The notes under the pieces: generated by a model | Told to the model about the DNA's origin: nothing | Databases searched by the model: none | Seen by the model: only the letters and a program-made list of their open reading frames with translations | Translations under genes and position numbers: made by a program | Source: Nocardioidaceae bacterium | Lineage (GTDB): Bacteria > Actinomycetota > Actinomycetes > Propionibacteriales > Nocardioidaceae | DNA: 7,330 bases | Reading direction: 5' to 3' | Assembly: GCA_013811715.1 (NCBI GenBank) | Contig: JACCUS010000014.1 | Location: forward strand, 1-7,330 | Shown: positions 1 to 4,456 of the stretch, piece after piece | Numbering within the stretch: position 1 is the stretch's first letter | Layout: each line of letters begins with the position of its first letter

Positions 1-154
1 GCAGCGACAACGTTGATGGCGCCGCGGACTGGTCGAGAAGTTGATCGTCAGTCATGCCCTCGCACTTCGCGGCAAGGGCGTGACGGTGGAACTGCAACCA
101 GCCCAACAGAAGGTCGCGCTCGCTTCCGGAGGCCGGTTCTGGGCTGCGGTCCAT
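1..154 (-). CDS. DinB / DUF664 family protein, N-terminal part (runs off the window)
   Basis: Fifty-one codons are visible from an ATG at 154 to the window edge, with no stop. The protein begins MDRSPEPASGSERDLLLGWL and continues FHRHALAAKCEGMTDDQLLD. This resembles the first helix and the start of the second in the actinobacterial DUF664/DinB-like four-helix-bundle family, in which a 'GWL-FHR-AL--KCEGLTDEQL' pattern is common. Members of the wider family usually bind a metal through histidines, but the histidine expected in the second helix lies beyond the edge, so metal binding cannot be judged. Biochemical function is unknown; some relatives are thiol-dependent S-transferases. The reading frame stays open upstream of 154 with only rare start codons, so the ATG is the best choice although no clear Shine-Dalgarno precedes it. 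A leaderless start is possible. The family call is by recognition and fairly secure; the start is less so. Confidence 0.72.
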   Translation of the reverse strand, partial: MDRSPEPASGSERDLLLGWLQFHRHALAAKCEGMTDDQLLDQSAAPSTLSL

Positions 155-160
155 GCGCTC

Positions 161-166
161 ATCATG
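161..166 (-). promoter_or_regulatory. Possible -10 element for a leaderless DinB transcript
   Basis: On the minus strand the hexamer CATGAT is preceded by TGG, giving an extended -10 form, and followed by exactly six bases before the ATG at 154. If it were a -10 box, transcription would begin at the A of the start codon, an arrangement common in actinobacteria. No Shine-Dalgarno is visible before this ATG, which fits. There is no convincing -35 box and the hexamer lacks the first T of the usual TAnnnT, so this is only a candidate. Confidence 0.25.
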
Positions 167-234
167 CCAGTGGGATCCCTCGCCCAAACCTGCACACGCT
201 GCCAAGTCTCCAGCCGGTGGAGTACGACGAAGGC

Positions 235-256
235 CCGGCCGCAGGTGTGCGACCGG
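235..256 (-). terminator. Hairpin downstream of the HesB-like gene, possible terminator
   Basis: Read on the minus strand, CCGGTCGCA and TGCGGCCGG form a nine-base-pair stem with one G-U wobble around the four-base loop CACC. It begins 50 bases after the HesB-like stop codon and ends 80 bases before the DinB start. On the plus strand the wobble becomes a C-A mismatch, so the structure is better on the transcribed strand. There is no U tract after it, only CUUCGUCGU, so termination would be of the tail-less type or Rho-assisted. The remaining intergenic sequence (155-306) shows nothing else clear. Confidence 0.35.
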
Positions 257-306
257 ACCCTCGGGTGAGTGACGACCAGTGGGAAGACCGGCCGTGCTCG
301 GGTGGC

Positions 307-591
307 TCAGGCTTGGATGCCGATCATGAACTGGACGCCGCCGGACTCGTCGACCTCGGCGTCGAGGATCTTGTCGTCAAGGCTGTGGGCCGCGTCCTCG
401 GAGAGGAAGAGCCGGGCGCCGCCCTCTTCGACGACCTTGTCGCCCGGCAGGGCGGTCTCGGAGGGCGCCACATTGAGGGCGCTGGCGTCGGTGCCGTCTG
501 CGGTGATGCGCAGACCCGCACTCTCGTCCTCGGTGGTCTGGTCGGTGATCGACTTGACCACTGTGCTGGCGTTTTCGGTCAGAGTGAGCAT
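307..591 (-). CDS. HesB/IscA-like protein lacking cysteines
   Basis: A 94-residue protein starting MLTLTENASTVVKSI. It matches the layout of the HesB/IscA fold: an N-terminal helix (about 5-18), strands around 26-31 and 53-64, a 'GARLFLSEDAA' stretch (58-68) and an 'LDDKILDAEVDESGGVQFMI' end. IscA-type scaffolds bind Fe-S or iron through three conserved cysteines, one in the middle and two near the C-terminus. This protein contains no cysteine at all, so a direct cluster-carrier role is unlikely. It is acidic and cytosolic with no signal peptide. Actinobacterial genomes commonly carry such short relatives, often labelled 'Fe-S cluster assembly protein HesB'; their function is unknown. The start is secure because a strong Shine-Dalgarno, AAGGAG at 598-603, lies six bases upstream. 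The 97-base gap from the acyltransferase stop shows no convincing terminator, so it may be cotranscribed or have its own promoter. Confidence 0.8.
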   Translation of the reverse strand: MLTLTENASTVVKSITDQTTEDESAGLRITADGTDASALNVAPSETALPGDKVVEEGGARLFLSEDAAHSLDDKILDAEVDESGGVQFMIGIQA

Positions 592-597
592 TGGTTG

Positions 598-603
598 CTC
601 CTT
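598..603 (-). promoter_or_regulatory. Strong ribosome binding site of the HesB-like gene
   Basis: AAGGAG on the minus strand, six bases before the ATG at 591. It is the strongest Shine-Dalgarno match I found in the window and fixes the start of the HesB-like gene. It suggests efficient independent translation after the 97-base gap. Confidence 0.8.
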
Positions 604-690
604 ATCAGATCGCGTCTACGTCCGTTCCAGAGTTGCGCAGGGTCCGCCCGCACACAAGCCCTGAGCAAGAGCCCGGGCGTGTCGGCCGCG

Positions 691-1719
691 TCAGGATGCG
701 TCCCTAGCGGCGATCCAGCCGTCGATGTCCTCCCAGCGCTCGAAGAGCCACGCCAGCCGCTCATCGTGCTCGCGTGGCACTTCGTCGGCCTGGTAGAACC
801 ACCAGCGCAGGTGCAGCGTCTTGTCCTGCGGGAGTGCCCGCCACGCGTCCCTGGCCGAGATGATGTGCTCCAGGCCCGTGTGAGCGACGAACACCACGTC
901 GGCATGCGGCGCTCCTTCGAACGCCGCCAGCACGCCTCCCGGCTTCGGTGGCAGCACATTCAGCATGCCCGTGGCGCGGTCGGCGTACACGGTGTGACCG
1001 CGCCGGCGGAGTCGGTCGATGGCCAGCACCCGCCGCTGCGGGGTGAAGTTCCCGCCCTCGGGGAAGATCAGAAGTGCATCCTCGGTGCTCAGGCCGGAGG
1101 ACAAGGCGGCGATGGTGGCTTCCACGTCGTCGCCTGTCTCCGGCGTCGGGTCGATGAACCTCGACGGAAGTCGGTGGAAGTACACGTCGAGGACAGGATC
1201 GAGCTGCAGCGTGTCCTTCATCACGGTCCTCGGCCGCCGCAGATGGTCGTGGTTCATCAGCGTCTCCATCAACAACAGGCTGTCGCCGGGTCCTGCGTGT
1301 CGGCTCAACACGATCATCGCGTTCGTCGAACCGGGGACCCCGTCGTCGAGTGGACTCCACGACACTCCGTCCGTCTCCAGCCGCAACTTGAAGAGCCGTT
1401 GCGCCGCCCCCACCACCGCCTCCAGCAGCATCCGCAGCACAGCGTAGTGAGCCGCCTCGAAACGCGGACTCCGCAGCCGCCAGCCGAATCCGCTGGCCAC
1501 CCACAAGGCGACTGCCGCGACCAACGCGGCCAGCTCCAGCGCCAGACCCACCACCGCGAAACCCAACAGCCGCAGCCCGCGCCACCTGCCCGGCAGCCAT
1601 AGCGACGCGACCGCGGCCAGGACGGCGAGGACCGGCAACAGCACCAGCGTGACTGCGAGGGCCACCACCAGGGCCAGTGGACCAAGGACTCGTCGGACCG
1701 GCCGCGGCGGAAGGTTCAC
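691..1719 (-). CDS. PlsC-type lysophospholipid acyltransferase, membrane-anchored
   Basis: A 342-residue protein. Two hydrophobic segments (about 11-42 and 50-77) anchor it in the membrane. The catalytic region follows: motif I is HAGPGD at 141-146, fitting the acyltransferase HxxxxD pattern with His141 and Asp146. Motif III is FPEGGNF at 219-225, and LPPKPGG at 256-262 fits the usual proline motif IV. Proteins of this family move an acyl chain from acyl-CoA or acyl-ACP onto a lysophospholipid or lysophosphatidate at the inner membrane face. It is longer than typical PlsC (about 240-260 residues) because of the N-terminal double anchor and a C-terminal region after 285 rich in Trp and Arg. 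The GTG start at 1719 overlaps the patatin stop as GTGA, indicating translational coupling; no strong Shine-Dalgarno is seen, which fits. The exact acceptor lipid cannot be told. Family call is confident, substrate is not. Confidence 0.85.
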   Translation of the reverse strand: MNLPPRPVRRVLGPLALVVALAVTLVLLPVLAVLAAVASLWLPGRWRGLRLLGFAVVGLALELAALVAAVALWVASGFGWRLRSPRFEAAHYAVLRMLLEAVVGAAQRLFKLRLETDGVSWSPLDDGVPGSTNAMIVLSRHAGPGDSLLLMETLMNHDHLRRPRTVMKDTLQLDPVLDVYFHRLPSRFIDPTPETGDDVEATIAALSSGLSTEDALLIFPEGGNFTPQRRVLAIDRLRRRGHTVYADRATGMLNVLPPKPGGVLAAFEGAPHADVVFVAHTGLEHIISARDAWRALPQDKTLHLRWWFYQADEVPREHDERLAWLFERWEDIDGWIAARDAS

Positions 1720-2591
1720 CGGCGGGCCTGCTGCCGTAGAAGGTACGCCCTCGAGGCGACATAAGCTGCGTCGATCTTGCCGGGCACCGACGAGAAGTCG
1801 CGGTACCGGAACTGCCGCCGGTCGGTGAACGGCAAGGGTTCGGCCCCGATGGGGAGCACGTGTACGTCGACGTCGGTGGGGACGTCACGCATGGTGCTTG
1901 CGAACCGGTGGCGGCGGGCGATCTCGAACGCCACCAACGCCACCTCCCAGGGGTGCCGCGGCGGCCGCAGCGGCGCCTCGACCCGTCCGACCTGCAAGAC
2001 GTAAACGGTCCGCGCGCCCAACGCGATGGCCCGGCCTACCGGGATGCTGTCGACGAGGCCACCGTCGAGGTAGTGCTCGCCGTCGATATTGACCGGGGGG
2101 AGCAGCCCGGGTACGGCGCAGCTGGCGAGGACCGAGTCCACGATTCGGCCGCGCTCGAACCAGTGCTCCGTCGCGTTCTCGATGCTCGCCGCCACGCACT
2201 GGAACGGCACCGGCAGATCTTCGAACCGCAGCTCGCCCAGTTGCTCGGCCAGCAGATGACGGAGCGGGTCAAGACCGTGCATGTGGGTGCGGGTGCGGAC
2301 CAGGGTCGCCGTACGGGCCAGGAGCGAACCGCCGAACACGTCGCTGCCGGCCAGCTCCTGCCACAGCACCGCGAGCCGGTCGACGCTGCCGATTCCCGGC
2401 TCGGCTGCGACGACCGCACCGTTGATAGCCCCGACCGAGGTGCCCAGCACCAGGTCCGGCTCGACCCCCGCCTCGATCAGCGCCCGAAGCATGCCGACCT
2501 CGCAGGCGCCGTGCACTCCACCCCCACCCAACACGAAAGCGATCGGTGTAGAGGCAACGCGCGACGAGGACACGTCTCCATCGTCTCCCAT
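1716..2591 (-). CDS. Patatin-like phospholipase (RssA/NTE type)
   Basis: A 291-residue serine hydrolase of the patatin family, which deacylates phospholipids or lysophospholipids with a Ser-Asp dyad. The oxyanion-hole loop is LGGGGVHGA at 21-29, the nucleophile elbow is GTSVG at 50-54 with Ser52, and the catalytic Asp176 sits in the DGG motif at 176-178. All are intact, so the enzyme should be active. Length fits bacterial single-domain patatins. There is no signal peptide or membrane segment, so it is probably cytosolic or peripheral. I chose the ATG at 2591 (MGDDGDVSSS): the frame stays open to 2738, but that extension is low-complexity, translates the tandem repeat and would overlap the ABC-B stop. 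Ribosome binding is weak (GGATTGG just before the ATG). Its stop overlaps the acyltransferase start by four bases. It follows ABC-B after 104 bases of repeat and G-rich sequence, so whether it belongs to the same transcript is open. Confidence 0.9.
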   Translation of the reverse strand: MGDDGDVSSSRVASTPIAFVLGGGGVHGACEVGMLRALIEAGVEPDLVLGTSVGAINGAVVAAEPGIGSVDRLAVLWQELAGSDVFGGSLLARTATLVRTRTHMHGLDPLRHLLAEQLGELRFEDLPVPFQCVAASIENATEHWFERGRIVDSVLASCAVPGLLPPVNIDGEHYLDGGLVDSIPVGRAIALGARTVYVLQVGRVEAPLRPPRHPWEVALVAFEIARRHRFASTMRDVPTDVDVHVLPIGAEPLPFTDRRQFRYRDFSSVPGKIDAAYVASRAYLLRQQARR

Positions 2592-2605
2592 CCAATCCGC
2601 GTGCT

Positions 2606-2671
2606 TTCGCGACCCCTCGAGTGTGCGTTTGCGACCCCTCGGGCGTGCGTTTGCGACCTCTCGCGGGTGGG
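2606..2671. repeat. Three tandem copies of a 22-bp repeat before the patatin gene
   Basis: Three head-to-tail copies lie at 2606-2627, 2628-2649 and 2650-2671. The shared core on the plus strand is TTTGCGACCCCTCG. Copies 1 and 2 differ at three positions and copies 2 and 3 at four, so the array is diverged but clear. The last copy ends 15 bases before the patatin start codon, so the array occupies its probable leader or promoter. The 22-bp period is close to two turns of DNA, so identical points of each unit face the same side of the helix. It may be a regulator binding array, or one site of an intergenic repeat family dispersed in the genome. Confidence 0.75.
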
Positions 2672-2690
2672 AGGGGGAAGGGAGGCTGGG
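2665..2690 (+). other. G-quadruplex-forming run between the ABC-B and patatin genes
   Basis: The plus strand holds G tracts of 3, 3, 5, 3 and 3 separated by T, A, AA and AGGCT. The first four (2665-2682) meet the classic four-tract rule with loops of only one or two bases, a pattern known to give stable quadruplexes. The plus strand is the template for all genes here. The matching transcript is a C-rich, G-poor stretch just after the ABC-B stop codon, which resembles a Rho loading site. No hairpin terminator is visible in this gap, so this element is the best candidate for separating the exporter transcript from the patatin one. Confidence 0.55.
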
Positions 2691-2695
2691 AGCGT

Positions 2696-4456
2696 TTAGG
2701 CGGGGGCGCTCTCGGTCTCGCCGTGCCAGGACCGCCACAGCGCGGCGTACGAGCCGTCGTTGGCGATCAGCTCGTCGTGGGAGCCGATCTCTGCGATCCG
2801 CCCGTCCTCGACCACCGCGACCCGGTCGGCGTCGTGCGCGGTGAACAGCCGGTGCGCGATCGCGATGACCGTGCGGCCGTGCAGCACCGCTGCCAGCGAA
2901 CGCTCCAGATGACGTGCCGAGCGCGGATCGATCAGCGAGGTGGCCTCATCCAGCACCAGCGTGTGCGGGTCGGCGAGCACCAGTCGCGCCAGCGCCAGCT
3001 GCTGTGCCTGGGCGGGCGGCAGCGACAGACCGCCGGAGCCGACCCGGGTGTCGAGACCCTGCGGGAGCGCCATGGCCCACTCCAGCGCGTCGACGGCGGC
3101 CAGTGCCCCCCGCAGCCGCGTGTCGGAGGCGATGTCGTCGATCGCCAGCGCCAGGTTGTCTCGCAACGTGCCCACGAAGACGTGATGCTCCTGGGTCACC
3201 AGCGCCACGTGGCCGCGCAGGTCGTCCAGCGGCAGCTCGGTCATGCCGACGCCCCCGATCGTCACCGATCCGGACCGGGGCGGGTGGATCCCGGCGAGCA
3301 GCCGGCCAAGGGTCGACTTGCCGGCGCCCGACGGGCCGACCATGGCCACTCGCTCACCAGGTTCGACGTGGATGTCGACTCCGTGCAGCACGTCGCGGTC
3401 GTCCACGTACGCGAACGTGACGTCCGCCGCGTCGATCTCCTCGTTGCCCGGCTCCCGTCCGGTGACCGTCCGGTCGTCCGGTACGGCGGCGACGCCCAGC
3501 AGCCGGGCCAGTGACGTCGCGCCGACCTGCAGCTCGTCCAGCCAGGACAGCAGTCGGTCGACGGGGTCGATCAGCGCCTGCACGTACAGCGTCGCCGCAG
3601 TCACGTCGCCCAGCGAGACCTGCCCCTGGGTGTGCAGCCAGCCGCCGAAGAGCAACGTCGCCACCGTCGGCAGCAGGTAGCCGATCTCGGCGGAGGGGAA
3701 CCACACCGTGCGCAGGTAGAGCGTGTAGCGCTCGGCGGCGAAGGACTCGGCGATGTCGGCGTCCACGCACTCGAGGCGTCGCCGCTCCAGCCCGAGCGCC
3801 TCGACCGTGCGGGCGCCCTCGGCCGTCTCCGCCACGCTGGCGTTGATGGCGGCGTACGACGCTGACTCCCGCAGGTAGCCGTCCTTGGCCCGCTTGAGGT
3901 ACCACCGCGTCGCCGCGAAGAGCAGCGGCACGCCGAGCACCAGCGGCACCAGCACCCACGTGCCGACCAAGACGCAGGCCCCGATCGAGAAGACGGTCGT
4001 GACGAACGCGATCATGATCTCGGGTACGGCGAACCGCACCGACCAGCCCAGCGCCTCCACGTCTCTCGACGTCCTGGTCAGCAGGTCGCCCGTGCCGGCC
4101 TTCTCGACCGTGCCGACCGGCAGCGCCAGGGACTGCTCGACGAAGTCCTCCCGCAGCTCGGCCAGCACCTTCTCACCCAGCGCGAACGAGGTGTAGCGGG
4201 CGTAGCGGGTGAGCACGGTCTGGGCCAGCAGGAACGCGGCGATCGCGATGATCGTCTTGTCGACCGTCGAGACCGTGGTGCCCTGATCCACCGCCTGCAC
4301 CAGGTCGCCGATGAGTCGAGGTGCCGCGAGCCCGGATATGGCGGCCAACGTGTGCAGGAGCAGCGTCACGCCCAGCTCGCGCGGCCGCTTGCGCACGAAC
4401 TGGGCGGCGTAGCGTCGGACGGCGGGGCCGTCAGCGATCGGCAGCAACTGCCTCAT
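2696..4456 (-). CDS. ABC exporter half-transporter ABC-B, catalytic NBD with altered signature
   Basis: A 586-residue half-transporter: membrane domain with helices near 30-50, 66-83, 143-165, 166-184, 258-274 and 285-303, then a nucleotide-binding domain from about 340. Seen in the NBD: A-loop Tyr350, Walker A GPSGAGKST at 374-382, Q-loop Gln422, Walker B TLVLDE with Asp503 and catalytic Glu504, and H-loop His535. All are canonical. The signature is not: LSGGQ aligns with LPPAQ at 479-483, inside GLSLPPAQAQQLALAR, so both glycines are lost. Its partner is ABC-A immediately upstream; the ATG at 4456 overlaps the ABC-A stop as ATGA, and GAGGAG at 4464-4469 lies seven bases upstream. The frame is open to 5341, but that extension lies entirely within ABC-A and is rejected. 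The membrane fold is that of type IV exporters; the substrate cannot be inferred. I recall similar signatures in actinobacterial relatives, so this is probably a family trait. Confidence 0.9.
   Translation of the reverse strand: MRQLLPIADGPAVRRYAAQFVRKRPRELGVTLLLHTLAAISGLAAPRLIGDLVQAVDQGTTVSTVDKTIIAIAAFLLAQTVLTRYARYTSFALGEKVLAELREDFVEQSLALPVGTVEKAGTGDLLTRTSRDVEALGWSVRFAVPEIMIAFVTTVFSIGACVLVGTWVLVPLVLGVPLLFAATRWYLKRAKDGYLRESASYAAINASVAETAEGARTVEALGLERRRLECVDADIAESFAAERYTLYLRTVWFPSAEIGYLLPTVATLLFGGWLHTQGQVSLGDVTAATLYVQALIDPVDRLLSWLDELQVGATSLARLLGVAAVPDDRTVTGREPGNEEIDAADVTFAYVDDRDVLHGVDIHVEPGERVAMVGPSGAGKSTLGRLLAGIHPPRSGSVTIGGVGMTELPLDDLRGHVALVTQEHHVFVGTLRDNLALAIDDIASDTRLRGALAAVDALEWAMALPQGLDTRVGSGGLSLPPAQAQQLALARLVLADPHTLVLDEATSLIDPRSARHLERSLAAVLHGRTVIAIAHRLFTAHDADRVAVVEDGRIAEIGSHDELIANDGSYAALWRSWHGETESAPA

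Noticed and set aside
41..268. 75-codon plus-strand open frame starting TTG
   Set aside because: It overlaps the minus-strand DinB start region, has weaker GC bias at third positions than the real genes, and resembles no family I know.
13..1602. 529-codon plus-strand open frame
   Set aside because: It lies antisense to the DinB, HesB-like and acyltransferase genes, whose motifs are clear. Its protein is a low-complexity mix rich in Arg, Gln, His and Pro, typical of a shadow frame in GC-rich DNA.
2606..2671. CRISPR array
   Set aside because: The copies abut without spacers, are only 22 bp, and no cas gene is present.
1860..2699. 279-codon plus-strand open frame
   Set aside because: Antisense to the patatin gene, which has all catalytic motifs; its composition is that of a shadow.
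2592..2738. N-terminal extension of the patatin by 49 codons
   Set aside because: It would translate the tandem repeat and G-tract region and overlap the ABC-B coding end; the remaining 291 residues already form a complete patatin domain.
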